Source of the DNA: Acidobacteriaceae bacterium
Lineage (GTDB): Bacteria; Acidobacteriota; Terriglobia; Terriglobales; Acidobacteriaceae
Assembly: GCA_003132825.1 (NCBI GenBank)
Contig: PKYX01000502.1
Coordinates: forward strand, 1 to 12,124
Direction: 5' to 3'
Length of the DNA: 12,124 nucleotides
The notes beneath the pieces are model-generated. The model had not been told where the DNA came from, ran no database searches, and was given only the letters and a program-made list of their open reading frames with translations. Below are positions 1 through 8,246 of this stretch, in pieces. A program made the position numbers and the translations under genes. Numbering within the stretch: the stretch's first letter is position 1; the number at the start of each line of letters is the position of its first letter.

Positions 1-494
1 GAAATGTCTCCAGGGATGGCGACCACCGAAACGCCACGCTTCGAAAGCGCGGTCTGGATCGCAATCTCCAAAACACGAGGCATCTGCTCGGGCTGAGACA
101 CCAGTTCGCAGTAATGGCTGCACTGCGCAAAAACATGGTCGGGATGAGTTTCCTGAAAATATCCGCTTCCGATCTCATTACTGGGAATCTGCGCTGCCAG
201 GGCGAGCACCGGAACCCGGCTGCGATGGCAGTCGTAGAGTCCGTTGATCAGATGCAGATTTCCCGGTCCGCAACTGCCGGCGCAGACCGCAAGTTTGCCG
301 GTGAGATGAGCCTCTGCGCCAGCGGCAAACGCGGCCGCCTCTTCGTGCCGCATGTGAATCCACTGAATTTGTTTTTGTCTTCGAATCGCGTCAGTGATTC
401 CGTTGAGCGAGTCGCCTGAAACGCCATAGATTCTCTCGACACTCGCAGCAGCCAGGGTCTCGACCAGCAACTCGGACACCTTTTTCTTCGCCAT
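1..494 (-). CDS. poxB: Pyruvate dehydrogenase (quinone), PoxB-type, 5' part only
   Basis: A reading frame opens at the ATG at 494 and stays open to the left edge, giving the first 164 residues; the rest lies outside the window. The protein follows E. coli PoxB almost residue for residue from memory: [15 protein letters not shown] (residues 23-37), the [14 protein letters not shown] segment with the Glu (about residue 51) that activates thiamine diphosphate, [16 protein letters not shown] (71-86), and [10 protein letters not shown] followed by CSHYCELV. Known for the family: a peripheral membrane flavoenzyme using ThDP and FAD that oxidises pyruvate to acetate and CO2 and passes electrons to quinone. 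An AAGGAAAGGG stretch about 8 bases before the ATG is a good ribosome site. It lies 171 bp downstream of xfp on the same strand with no clear terminator between, so co-transcription is possible. The FAD and membrane-binding C-terminal parts cannot be checked here. Acetolactate synthase or a generic ThDP enzyme is much less likely. Confidence 0.93.
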   Translation of the reverse strand, partial: MAKKKVSELLVETLAAASVERIYGVSGDSLNGITDAIRRQKQIQWIHMRHEEAAAFAAGAEAHLTGKLAVCAGSCGPGNLHLINGLYDCHRSRVPVLALAAQIPSNEIGSGYFQETHPDHVFAQCSHYCELVSQPEQMPRVLEIAIQTALSKRGVSVVAIPGDI

Positions 495-665
495 GGCAGC
501 ATCCCTTTCCTTGTTGTCTGTGTCTCCCCGTCCGCCCCCGGCGCAGCGGCCGGTCCGGGCCGGTGCCATCGGAACCGCGAAAACCGGCGGGGTTTGTCCC
601 CCGGCTTCGATCCCCCCGGCGCCCTCGCGGTCACGCTTTGGAGCGGTGCTGCCGCGCGGGCGGAT

Positions 666-3104
666 CTAGGACGACGAGGGCCATCTCCAGTTCTGGATTT
701 CGAGCTTGTCCACGCCTTCGGTGTAAGCGTAGTGAATGTTTTCGATGATCTGTCCCTTGAGCCATTCCTTGAGATGTGCGCCGGAACCCTGCAGCCTGGG
801 CACGCGGTCGATCACGTCGATCGCCAAGTTGAAGCGATCGACCTGATTGCAGATCGCGAGTTCCAACGGCGTGTTGATGTTGCCCTTCTCTTTGTACCCA
901 CGCACATGAATGTTGTCGTGATTGGTCCTGCGATAGGTAAATTTGTGGATGAGCCAGGGGTATCCGTGGAAGTTAAAAATGACGGGCTTGTCCTTGGTGA
1001 ACAGTGCGTCGAAGTCGGCGTCGGAAAGTCCGTGCGGATGCTCGGTATTGGGTTGCAGACGGTATAGGTCCACGACGTTGACGAACCGAATCTTAAGATC
1101 GGGAAAGTGTTCGCGGAGAATGGCCACGGCAGCCAAGGCCTCCTGGGTCAGAATGTCGCCAGCGCTCGCCACCACGACATCCGGCTCCTGTCCGTCGTCG
1201 GTGCTCGCCCACTCCCAGATTCCGATGCCCTTGGTGCAGTGAACCACGGCGGCCTCCATATCCAGGTAGACCAGATGCGGCTGCTTGTCGGCGACGATCA
1301 CGTTCACATAGTCCACGCTGCGGAGGCAGTGGTCCGCCACACTGAGGAGGCAGTTCGCATCAGGAGGGAGGTAGATGCGCGTAATGGCCGCGCTCTTGTT
1401 GCTGACGACATCCAGAAAGCCGGGATCCTCATGGGTAAAGCCGTTGTGGTCCTGACGCCAGACCAGCGAGGTGATCAGCAGGTTGAGCGAGGAGATGGGA
1501 GCTCGCCAGTCGAGTTCGAGTTTCGACTTCTCCAGCCATTTTGCATACTGGTTGTACATGGAATCGATGATGTGGGCGAATGCCTCGTAGGTATTGAAGA
1601 GCCCGTGGCGGCCGGTCAGGAGATAACCTTCGAGCCAGCCTTCGAGTGTGTGCTCGCTGAGCATCTCCATCACGCGGCCATCGGGAGCGATGTCTGTGCC
1701 GTCAGCGTCCTCCGGCTTGATCCGGGCGAGCCAGGTTTTCAGGCTGGCTTGATAGACATCCTGCAGCCGATTGGAGGCATTCTCGTCCGGGCTGAACAGA
1801 CGGAAGCTGCTCATGTTGCGCCCCATCACGTCGCGCAGAAACTTTCCCAGAGTTTCGGTGGGTGAGACTTCTTTCGTTCCCGGGCTCTCCACCGGAAATG
1901 CATAGTCGCGGAAGTCTGGAAGATTGAGAGCCTTGCGCAGCTTCCCGCCGTTGGCGTGGGGGTTGGCGCTCATCCGGCGATCTCCCACAGGGGACAGATC
2001 GCGCAACTCGGGCATGAGCCTGCCCTCGGCGTCGAAGAGTTCTTGGGGTTTATAGCTCCGCAGCCATTGTTCTACGATTCGCAAGTGTTCTGGATTGGAC
2101 TGCACATCAAGCACCGGCACTTGGTGGGCTCGCCAAAAATTCTCTACCTTATGCCCGTCCACCTCCTTCGGTCCGGTCCATCCCTTGGGCGATCGAAGAA
2201 TGATCATCGGCCATGTCGGCCGGTCGGGCTTGCCGGTGCTGCGCGCCTCCTGCTGAATCGCGCGAATCTGCTGTACGCAAGCCTCGACCGCGGCGGCCAT
2301 TTTCTGGTGCATCAGTCGCGGGTCGTCACCCTCGACCACGTGCGGCGCCCATCCATATCCCTGGAACAGATGTTCAAGTTCCTGCGGAGGAATGCGGGCC
2401 AGGAGGGTGGGATTGGCGATCTTGTATCCGTTCAAATGAAGGATGGGCAACACCGCACCATCGCGGATCGGGTTCAGAAATTTGTTGGAATGCCACGAGG
2501 TCGCGAGCGGCCCGGTCTCGGCTTCGCCGTCTCCTACGACCACGCTCACGATGAGATCAGGATTATCGAACGCCGCTCCGAACGCGTGCGACACGCTGTA
2601 ACCGAGCTCCCCACCCTCATGGATCGAGCCGGGAACCTCCGGTGTGCAGTGGCTTCCGAGCTGGCCGGGGAAGGAAAAAGCCCGGAAGAGCTTGAGCATA
2701 CCCGCTTGGTCCCGGCTCTTGTCTGGATAGATCTCCGAATAGGTCCCTTCGAGATAGCAGTTCGAGATTACGGCGGGTGCGCCATGGCCTGGACCGGAAA
2801 TGTAGATCATGTCCAAGTCGTACTTCCGAATGACACGATTCAGGTGAATCCAGGTCAAGGTCTGGCCCGGGTCGGAGCCCCAGTGCCCCAGCAGTCGATT
2901 CTTGAAGTGCTCGGGGCGGAGAGGTTCCTTGAGCAGAGGGTTGTCGCGAAGGTAGATCATCCCCCCGCAAAGGTAGTTGCAAGCTCGCCAGTACGCATCG
3001 ATCTTGCGCAGTTCTTCGGCAGTCAGGACAGAACTAGGGCCCTGCTCGGGAGATGCCGTCTGCGCTTCACGCTTCTGCGGGGATGTCATATCTGTGGATA
3101 TCAT
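666..3104 (-). CDS. xfp: Phosphoketolase (xylulose-5-P/fructose-6-P)
   Basis: Cytosolic ThDP enzyme that splits xylulose-5-phosphate (and usually fructose-6-phosphate) with phosphate into acetyl phosphate plus glyceraldehyde-3-P (or erythrose-4-P). From the start chosen here it has 812 residues, the normal family length. Visible signatures in order: GPGHGAPA (about 104-111), the ThDP/Mg site GDGEAETGP (191-199), [11 protein letters not shown] (437-447), [14 protein letters not shown] (549-562, with the His near 553 known to be catalytic in the bifidobacterial enzyme), LDMEAA, and the C-terminal HGYPWLIH...[11 protein letters not shown] block (713-736). All three phosphoketolase domains (N, middle, C) are present and intact. 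The frame is open back to an ATG at 3245, but the extra 47 residues look unlike the family and lack a ribosome site. The ATG at 3104 has TAGGA 11 bases upstream; the ATG at 3089 is another option. It diverges from ackA, which consumes its product acetyl-P, and precedes poxB. Confidence 0.96.
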   Translation of the reverse strand: MISTDMTSPQKREAQTASPEQGPSSVLTAEELRKIDAYWRACNYLCGGMIYLRDNPLLKEPLRPEHFKNRLLGHWGSDPGQTLTWIHLNRVIRKYDLDMIYISGPGHGAPAVISNCYLEGTYSEIYPDKSRDQAGMLKLFRAFSFPGQLGSHCTPEVPGSIHEGGELGYSVSHAFGAAFDNPDLIVSVVVGDGEAETGPLATSWHSNKFLNPIRDGAVLPILHLNGYKIANPTLLARIPPQELEHLFQGYGWAPHVVEGDDPRLMHQKMAAAVEACVQQIRAIQQEARSTGKPDRPTWPMIILRSPKGWTGPKEVDGHKVENFWRAHQVPVLDVQSNPEHLRIVEQWLRSYKPQELFDAEGRLMPELRDLSPVGDRRMSANPHANGGKLRKALNLPDFRDYAFPVESPGTKEVSPTETLGKFLRDVMGRNMSSFRLFSPDENASNRLQDVYQASLKTWLARIKPEDADGTDIAPDGRVMEMLSEHTLEGWLEGYLLTGRHGLFNTYEAFAHIIDSMYNQYAKWLEKSKLELDWRAPISSLNLLITSLVWRQDHNGFTHEDPGFLDVVSNKSAAITRIYLPPDANCLLSVADHCLRSVDYVNVIVADKQPHLVYLDMEAAVVHCTKGIGIWEWASTDDGQEPDVVVASAGDILTQEALAAVAILREHFPDLKIRFVNVVDLYRLQPNTEHPHGLSDADFDALFTKDKPVIFNFHGYPWLIHKFTYRRTNHDNIHVRGYKEKGNINTPLELAICNQVDRFNLAIDVIDRVPRLQGSGAHLKEWLKGQIIENIHYAYTEGVDKLEIQNWRWPSSS

Positions 3105-3554
3105 GAAAACCACGATCCTAGGTTGAGATCGGCCATTCTGCAATATTGCGGAGCTCTTTTTCTTAGATGTAGCTCGGGGAGCCAAAGGCTGACGAAGATT
3201 TTGAGGCCCGCCTGACACCGGTTGGCTGGGATCTTTCGGCACCATGCGCGGGAGGACCTATCGTTCGGTCGGCAGCATACGCTGCTCGGCGATGCCATTT
3301 GAGAAGATTGCGCTTTCGACGTGGCGCGCTCAGGATTTCCCGAGTGTACTATTCTGGGTGGATCGTGAACGCGCTCAGCGCTACCATCGTCTATCCCGCG
3401 ATGTTGCTGAACCGTCCTGCCACAGATGCCACTGGGGGGCTCACGCCGAGGGCGCTATGCCCGCCGGGCCAGGTGCATACGCGGGCGCTTTCGAACCGGG
3501 GCTGAGCACTCCAGATGGCCGGCATCCGCGTCGAAGAAAGCAGGGTTTCGGTTC
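3105..3554. promoter_or_regulatory. Divergent xfp-ackA intergenic region
   Basis: This 450-bp gene-free stretch separates the opposed starts of xfp (minus) and ackA (plus), so both promoters must lie here. I see no convincing -35/-10 pair for either gene. Small symmetric elements include a perfect 10-bp palindrome GCAATATTGC at 3140-3149, about 35 bp before the xfp start, and GCAGC-ATAC-GCTGC near 3273-3286. Short open frames crossing it (for example the upstream extensions of both genes) have no family likeness and no ribosome sites, so I do not call genes. AGGG at 3542-3545 lies 9 bases before the ackA ATG. Confidence 0.5.
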
Positions 3555-4748
3555 ATGTCCGACGGATTAATTCTCGTCATCAACACCGGATCTTCCTCGC
3601 TCAAGATTGGCCTGTACAGAGCGCAGCATGGCGATGAACAGCTTGTGCTTGACGGGTTGGCCAACGGCATAGGACAAAGCACAGGAACGCTCCAGCTGAA
3701 GGACGCTCAGGGGCGCCTCCTGCGATCCGAGACTCTCGGCGTCGGGTCCGAGGGCGATGCACTGGACCAGGCCGCGCAATGGCTCACCGAGCTCTCAGAG
3801 AACAAGCCGTGTGCCATCGGACACCGAGTCGTGCATGGAGGGCCTCGCCTGGTGACTCACCAGCGCATTACCCCTGCCGTGCTGGCGGAGTTGAACAGCT
3901 GCCTCCACTTCGCGCCGCTTCATATTCCGGTGGCACTTCAGCTCATAGAAAGGGCAGAGCGGTCTTACCCTAAAATCCCGCAGTTTGCCTGCTTCGACAC
4001 CGCTTTTCACACCACCATCCCCGAGGGGGCGAAGAGATTCGCCCTTCCGCGGGAGCTGTTTGAGGAAGGGATTCACCGTTACGGCTTCCATGGACTCTCG
4101 TATGAATCCATCGTTCATCAGCTTGGCCAAGGTCTTCCACCCCGAACCGTCATCGCTCACCTCGGCAGCGGTGCCAGCCTGGCGGCAGTGAAGAGCGGGC
4201 GATCGGTCGACACTACCATGGGGCTCACACCCACCGGAGGCATTCCCATGGCAACACGAAGCGGGGATCTCGACCCCGGCGTGCTCTTGTATCTGCTGCG
4301 GGTGAAGGCGATGAATGCCGACTCGCTCGAGGAGCTGCTGAATCACGCTTCCGGCCTGAAGGCACTTTCGGGCGGCAAGGGAGACATGCGCCATCTCGAA
4401 GCCGCGGCAGATGCAGGAGACGCGAAGGCGCAGCTGGCGATCGAGGTCTTTTGCGCCTCCATTCGTAAAGTGATCGCAGCCTATGCCGCGGTGCTCGGCG
4501 GTCTCGACCTGCTCGTCTTCGCCGGCGGCATTGGCGAGCACAGCCCCCGAATTCGGAGAACGGTCTGCCAGGGCCTCCAGTTTCTTGGCATCTCGATCGA
4601 CGATCCTGCCAACCAGTTGGCTACCGGTAGAATCTCGCCGAACCAAAGCAAAGTCTCGGTCTCGGTTGTCCCGAGCCAGGAAGATCGCCAGATCGCTCGC
4701 CATTGTCGGGCACTGATGCGGCAAAATTCGGCCCGGCGAACGCCCTAG
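3555..4748 (+). CDS. ackA: Acetate kinase (phosphoketolase-linked subtype)
   Basis: Cytosolic enzyme transferring phosphate from acetyl phosphate to ADP, giving acetate and ATP. It has 397 residues, standard for the family. The ASKHA-fold motifs are all visible: NTGSSSLK (10-17), GHRVVHGG with Arg91, PLH with His123, CFDTAFH with Asp148, RYGFHG with His179, HLGSGAS (202-208), GLTPTGGIPMATRSGDLDPG with Arg235, FAGGIGEH (322-329) and SQED with Glu376. These fit the known catalytic set of the Methanosarcina enzyme (N7, R91, H123, D148, H180, R241, E384). Several positions differ from the E. coli type (HIP for HNP after His123, GFHG for GAHG, ATRSGD for GTRSGD). The ATG at 3555 is chosen because the family N-terminus begins there, with AGGG 9 bases upstream; the frame is open to 3426 but that extension is Arg-rich and unlike the family. 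It is divergent from xfp, which supplies acetyl-P. No phosphotransacetylase is visible nearby. Confidence 0.95.
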   Translation: MSDGLILVINTGSSSLKIGLYRAQHGDEQLVLDGLANGIGQSTGTLQLKDAQGRLLRSETLGVGSEGDALDQAAQWLTELSENKPCAIGHRVVHGGPRLVTHQRITPAVLAELNSCLHFAPLHIPVALQLIERAERSYPKIPQFACFDTAFHTTIPEGAKRFALPRELFEEGIHRYGFHGLSYESIVHQLGQGLPPRTVIAHLGSGASLAAVKSGRSVDTTMGLTPTGGIPMATRSGDLDPGVLLYLLRVKAMNADSLEELLNHASGLKALSGGKGDMRHLEAAADAGDAKAQLAIEVFCASIRKVIAAYAAVLGGLDLLVFAGGIGEHSPRIRRTVCQGLQFLGISIDDPANQLATGRISPNQSKVSVSVVPSQEDRQIARHCRALMRQNSARRTP

Positions 4749-4770
4749 CTCCCCCTCACCCCTCTCGCTT

Positions 4771-4784
4771 TTGATCGCGATCAA
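4771..4784. promoter_or_regulatory. Perfect FNR/CRP-type palindrome TTGAT-CGCG-ATCAA
   Basis: A 14-bp perfect palindrome matches the known FNR-family consensus TTGATnnnnATCAA at all ten fixed positions. It lies 22 bp after the ackA stop and about 240 bp before the metallothionein-like start. No CRP/FNR regulator is encoded in the window. The position is far from the next start, so it would act on an unseen promoter in the gap, or it may simply be a short hairpin at the ackA 3' end. The match is seen; the regulatory role is inference. Confidence 0.5.
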
Positions 4785-4800
4785 GAATCGGCGGCGATTC
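4785..4800. repeat. Inverted repeat GAATCG-GCGG-CGATTC abutting the FNR-type palindrome
   Basis: A perfect 6-bp stem with a 4-base loop starts at the base after the preceding palindrome ends, so two small hairpins stand in tandem just after ackA. No run of T follows on either strand, so this is not a standard intrinsic terminator. It could shape the 3' end of the ackA message or be part of a regulatory site for the downstream gene. The rest of the gap to 5024 holds GTCGG-TGGG-CCGAC (4900-4913) and GCACG-A-CGTGC (4940-4950), but no clear promoter. Confidence 0.45.
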
Positions 4801-5024
4801 GAGCGCAGCCGGTCCATTTGAGTGAGCAATTCTGAACAGTGCGGCTATCTTCCGGAAAGGTATGGTTCGAGCTGGAGCGGCCCCCTAAACCGGCGGGCAG
4901 TCGGTGGGCCGACGACCGTGGATTCAGGATTGACCGTATGCACGACGTGCGAACCCGCATCGCCAACCGCATTGCTAAGGGGCGGTTGCAAACGCAGTTG
5001 AGTATCTTACTTTAGGAGAGCACC

Positions 5025-5183
5025 ATGGCGACAGCTGAGCAAAAGCGATGTGCCCATCTCCCGTGCCGTTGCGCGGTGCAGGCGGGGGAGAAGTACTGCG
5101 GTCCGGCTTGCAAGGAAGCAGGGTCCGGTGAGGTTGAGATTTCGTGCCAGTGCGACCACAAGCCTTGTCCGCTTACGACCTGA
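5025..5183 (+). CDS. Bacterial metallothionein-like Cys-rich protein, 52 aa
   Basis: The ATG at 5025 has a strong ribosome site (TAGGAGAG at 5013-5020) 4-6 bases upstream, and the frame ends with TGA at 5181-5183. The product has eight Cys among 52 residues, at positions 9, 14, 16, 25, 29, 41, 43 and 48, with His11 and His45. The layout C-x-H-x2-C-x-C, then YC-x3-C, then C-x-C-x4-C matches the known SmtA/BmtA bacterial metallothionein pattern, with His11 where SmtA has a Cys. Members bind zinc, copper or cadmium in the cytosol in a metal-thiolate cluster. There is no signal peptide or membrane segment. It stands alone between ackA and a secreted hydrolase; no ArsR/SmtB regulator or metal transporter gene is adjacent. 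The gene is short and easily missed by annotation. The fold assignment rests on Cys spacing and recollection of similar proteins; another small zinc-binding protein is the alternative. Confidence 0.82.
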   Translation: MATAEQKRCAHLPCRCAVQAGEKYCGPACKEAGSGEVEISCQCDHKPCPLTT

Positions 5184-5301
5184 AGAAACATCAAGGCTCA
5201 GGCGCCTCTGACAGTCAGCTTCCGCCACCATGGATAAGATCGACTCTCGATTCCCACCGGGGGAAATGCCAGTGCTCCGTTTCAACCTCAGAAGTTGCCG
5301 T

Positions 5302-6495
5302 ATGCGGCTGATCACCGCGCCTGCCTTTTTGCTTTTTCTCTCGATCGCATTCGCTCAGAGCGACAGAACAGGCGAAATACGCCGGCTGGACGGCAGCCAT
5401 ATCTCTTTCGGGGAAGCTGAGGCCTTCGCGCAAAGCACCCTTGCCGAAGCTCACGTGACCGGCGCAGAGATTGCTGTGCTCGATCGCGGGAAGCTCGTCT
5501 GGAGTGGAGCGTTCGGTCTTCGACACAAGAATCCAGACCAGCCCATGACGCTCGATACAACGACCTGGGCTGCCTCGATTACAAAAAGCGTCTTCACCAC
5601 ATACGTCATGACACTCGTAGAGCGTGGCGAGTTTGACCTTGATACTCCCATAGCGCGGCAACTGCCTCAGCCCTTGGATACCTATGAGCCGTATAAGCTA
5701 ACGGCATCGGAGATTGTCAAGGATCCCGCCTGGCAACGCGTGACCCCGAGGATGCTGCTCTCACATAGCTCCGGTTTGGCCAATTTCGCTTTTGTAGAAC
5801 CCGATAAGAAGCTTCATTTTCACTCCGCTCCAGGCTCAAGCTTTCTCTATTCAGGAGAGGGGTTCAACCTGGTGCAATTCGTTATCGAACAAAAGAAGGG
5901 CCGCAGTTTAGATGAGTTGATGCAGGAAGCCGTTTTCGCTCCTCTGCGCATGCAACAGACGGGCCTTGTCTATCACGAAGAATTCGGAACCAACGTGTCG
6001 GATCGTTTCGGCGCCGCTGAACAATTTCTTGCCCAGACGCGTCGGGGTCCGTCACGCGCCGCGGGGTCGATGACTACCAGCATGAGTGATCTCGTGCGCT
6101 TCACCGAGGCATTTCTAGGAGGGAAGATCGTGAGTGCGAAAGAACGTAGGGCGATGATGAAGCCGGTTCTTAAAATTCACTCGGATCACCTCTTTCCACG
6201 CGGTCCAAATGAAAAAGCCGATGTCGATGCAGAACGAGTAGGACTTGCCTATGGCTTAGGATGGGGATTGCTGACGCATACCCGTTACGGTCCGGCTTTT
6301 TTCAAGGAAGGACATGGAGACGGCGCGGAGAATTACATGATCTGCTTCTCAAAGCGAGCTTCGTGCATCATCTTACTGACCAATAGTGATAACGGAGAAC
6401 TCACCTTTAGGCCGTTGATGGAGCACTTACTGGGCAATACCGAAACGCCGTGGGAGTGGGAGGGATACACACCCTCGAGCAGAGAGACGCAGTAG
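5302..6495 (+). CDS. Secreted serine hydrolase, beta-lactamase/class C family
   Basis: 397 residues with an N-terminal signal peptide (MRLITAPAFLLFLSIAFAQS, likely cut after about residue 18-19), so it acts outside the cytoplasm. The serine beta-lactamase/PBP fold is shown by SITK at 92-95 (SxxK, nucleophile Ser92), LSHSSGL at 153-159, YSGEGFN at 183-189 (Tyr183 in the YxN-like position) and HGDG at 338-341 in place of KTG. The HxG form of the third motif is common in esterase, DD-peptidase and aminopeptidase members (PF00144), so antibiotic hydrolysis should not be assumed. The frame is open to an ATG at 5230, but that start puts 24 residues before the signal peptide and has no ribosome site; the ATG at 5302 has only a weak AGAAG. 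It starts 118 bp after the metallothionein-like gene and meets the sortase gene tail to tail. The 97 bp between them show no clear terminator. Substrate unknown. Confidence 0.9.
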   Translation: MRLITAPAFLLFLSIAFAQSDRTGEIRRLDGSHISFGEAEAFAQSTLAEAHVTGAEIAVLDRGKLVWSGAFGLRHKNPDQPMTLDTTTWAASITKSVFTTYVMTLVERGEFDLDTPIARQLPQPLDTYEPYKLTASEIVKDPAWQRVTPRMLLSHSSGLANFAFVEPDKKLHFHSAPGSSFLYSGEGFNLVQFVIEQKKGRSLDELMQEAVFAPLRMQQTGLVYHEEFGTNVSDRFGAAEQFLAQTRRGPSRAAGSMTTSMSDLVRFTEAFLGGKIVSAKERRAMMKPVLKIHSDHLFPRGPNEKADVDAERVGLAYGLGWGLLTHTRYGPAFFKEGHGDGAENYMICFSKRASCIILLTNSDNGELTFRPLMEHLLGNTETPWEWEGYTPSSRETQ

Positions 6496-6592
6496 ATTAA
6501 GGCCGCGGTTGCGGTCAGGAAGAGGACCCGCTCTCTCCTTCGCCATGCTTGAAACGGATGGATTTCATCGTTCGAGCGGCGGCTGCAGTTTG

Positions 6593-7204
6593 CTAATACC
6601 TGCGGGCATGCACCACGAACCTGGATGGAGCGGCGCCGAAGTACTGAAAAGGGTAGCAGGTGACCAGCGTGAGTGCGGATTCAGTGGAGGGTGCTAGAAC
6701 ACTGAGATCATCGGGAGCAACCACCTTCACCCAATCCACCTCATAGCGGAACAGCCCGGTTGCCGTCTGCAGTTGAATTTCATCATTCTGGCGAATGTCC
6801 TTCAGCTCGCGGAAGAAAGTGTCCCGGTGCCCCGCGATTCCACTATTCCCCAATTCCCCCGGAAGCGCGGTCCCCGCGATATGGCCGGCACCCAGTCGCA
6901 GTACCTGTGAATTCGTTCCTTGCAACACTGCGACCGACATTCCCAGCCTGGGAACCTCAAGGCGGGCAAGAACATCTCCGTTGTTGACCAGCGGTCTCGG
7001 AGCGCCTACCTGGGCCCGTTGTTGGGTCTGGATTTCGTCTTCCAGGGAACGCTTGGCACTCGCCTGGTACGCCCGGGCATCGAGAAGAGTAAAACCGAAG
7101 TAGCCGAGCGCGAGGATCGCGATACTGAAACAGAGGCAGCGACCACAGCGAAGGAGCCACTGAGTTCGAGTCAGGCGAAATCTCCGCCGCCTAGTAGGGG
7201 GCAT
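6593..7204 (-). CDS. Class D-like sortase
   Basis: 203-residue cysteine transpeptidase that joins LPxTG-like proteins to an amino acceptor at the cell surface. It has an Arg-rich N-terminus (TRRRRFRLTR), one membrane helix at about 24-41, then the sortase barrel. Catalytic residues are visible: His126 in GIAGHRDTFFREL, Cys183 in LTLVTCYPF and Arg195 in APSRFVVHAR. The phrasing LGAGHIAGTALPGELGNSGIAGHRD is of the class D/E kind known from Acidobacteriota; class D enzymes are known to favour LPNTA-like signals, which fits the LPKTA protein encoded upstream. The ATG at 7204 overlaps the 3' end of the VWA gene by 14 bp, suggesting translational coupling. The frame is open to an ATG at 7285, which would overlap more and add a basic stretch. 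Class E is the alternative assignment; the sortase call itself is firm. Confidence 0.92.
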   Translation of the reverse strand: MPPTRRRRFRLTRTQWLLRCGRCLCFSIAILALGYFGFTLLDARAYQASAKRSLEDEIQTQQRAQVGAPRPLVNNGDVLARLEVPRLGMSVAVLQGTNSQVLRLGAGHIAGTALPGELGNSGIAGHRDTFFRELKDIRQNDEIQLQTATGLFRYEVDWVKVVAPDDLSVLAPSTESALTLVTCYPFQYFGAAPSRFVVHARRY

Positions 7205-8207
7205 GGTCCGTCGCTTTCGTCGGCGATGCCTGGACTTGCTGCGGCGCGTAGTAACCAGTTCGAGTGCGGACCAACAAGCGCCCATGCCCCGTCGCGTTGG
7301 CCTTCACTTGGATGATTCGATAAGTTCCGTCCCGTTTCCGGTTACTGGGGACATAGGCGATCGTGTACTGGCTGCGAATGTCGCGAGCGATTTGTTCGCA
7401 AATCGGGCCAACTTCCTTTAATGATTTCGGCAAGAAGGCCTCACCGCCCGTGTCCTTGGCGAGCTGCTTGAGCGCACGAGGGTTTCGGTCATCATCCTCG
7501 TCATCAAAGATACCGATGGTGTAGATAATTGCGCCAGGGTGGCCAGCCAGGGCCCGAATCTGGGACAGGTTGTGTTGACTGGCGTTGTCGCCACCGTCGC
7601 TGATCACGACCAGCACTTTCTTGTCGCGATTTCCCTTGTTGAGGTGCGCGAGCGCCGCGGCGATCGCGTCGTACAGCGCCGTCTCACCATCGGCGTTGAT
7701 TCCCGACAGGGCAACCTGCAACTGGACCGCTTTGTCCGTGAACGGCACCTCATCCGGAAGGCCAAACGAGACCTTCTCGTTGAAATTGACCACGAACATC
7801 TGGTCCTCCGGGTTGCTGGACCGCGCAAACGCCACGGCAGCGGCAATCACGTCGGCGCGCTTGGGCTTCATGCTTCCGCTGTTGTCGACCACCAGGCCGA
7901 CCGTGACCGGAATATCTTCGTGACTAAAATACTTGATTTGTTGCAGCACTCCGTCCTCGTAAACCTGAAAATTTTCACTGGTAAGTCCTGCAAGAAGAAA
8001 ACCCTTTCGGTCCTGGGCGGTGGCGTGCAGCACCACTTCATTCACTTTCACGCCAAGGATGTATTCGTCGCCCTGCCCTTTCTGGAGTGGAGACGATGCT
8101 TGAGACCAGGCAAGGCCGGGCAGAGCAAGGAGGGCCAGAACAGCCATCAGGCATTGCCCCCTCGACTCGATATACAGGCGCAATCGAAATGAGGACAGTT
8201 TTGTCAT
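7191..8207 (-). CDS. Secreted VWA-domain protein (acidobacterial VWFA-related type)
   Basis: From the ATG at 8207 the protein has 338 residues. A hydrophobic stretch MAVLALLALPGLAWSQA (about 21-37) after a basic n-region is a signal peptide. Then come a short beta-rich segment typical of acidobacterial VWFA-related proteins (VVLHATAQDRKG...LTSENFQVYEDG, 58-86) and a von Willebrand A domain (about 100-285) with an intact MIDAS: DNSGS at 108-112, Thr176 in ETALYD and Asp204 in SDGGD. It probably binds a partner through a metal ion outside the inner membrane. There is no C-terminal sorting signal or membrane anchor. The start is uncertain: a GTG at 8261 has a good GAGGAG 5 bases upstream but lies inside a hairpin and adds 18 unusual residues; the ATG at 8147 follows a GAGGGGG run but leaves no n-region. 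The 3' end overlaps the sortase start, so the two are probably made together. Confidence 0.88.
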   Translation of the reverse strand: MTKLSSFRLRLYIESRGQCLMAVLALLALPGLAWSQASSPLQKGQGDEYILGVKVNEVVLHATAQDRKGFLLAGLTSENFQVYEDGVLQQIKYFSHEDIPVTVGLVVDNSGSMKPKRADVIAAAVAFARSSNPEDQMFVVNFNEKVSFGLPDEVPFTDKAVQLQVALSGINADGETALYDAIAAALAHLNKGNRDKKVLVVISDGGDNASQHNLSQIRALAGHPGAIIYTIGIFDDEDDDRNPRALKQLAKDTGGEAFLPKSLKEVGPICEQIARDIRSQYTIAYVPSNRKRDGTYRIIQVKANATGHGRLLVRTRTGYYAPQQVQASPTKATDHAPY

Positions 8208-8246
8208 CCGAGTCGATGCTTTCGTGGGATCGGAGCGGCAGTTTCG

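Noticed and set aside
1956..3215. A 419-codon plus-strand open frame opposite xfp
   Set aside because: It lies wholly antisense to the clearly conserved phosphoketolase, has no recognisable domain, and is expected from GC-rich codon use.
3795..4829. A 344-codon minus-strand open frame opposite ackA
   Set aside because: Antisense to an intact acetate kinase, with composition of a shadow frame (Arg, Ser and Gly rich) and no family likeness.
4831..4850. TGAACAGTG stretch as an SmtB/ArsR operator for the metallothionein
   Set aside because: Only one half-site resembles the known operator; no matching second half, and it lies almost 200 bp before the gene.
5302..6495. A true antibiotic-resistance AmpC-type beta-lactamase
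   Set aside because: The third motif is HGDG and not KTG, and many secreted esterases and peptidases share SxxK and YSG; resistance cannot be claimed.
6496..6592. A bidirectional terminator between the convergent hydrolase and sortase genes
   Set aside because: Only weak, imperfect pairing (GAAGAG with CTCTC) and no T-run on either strand.
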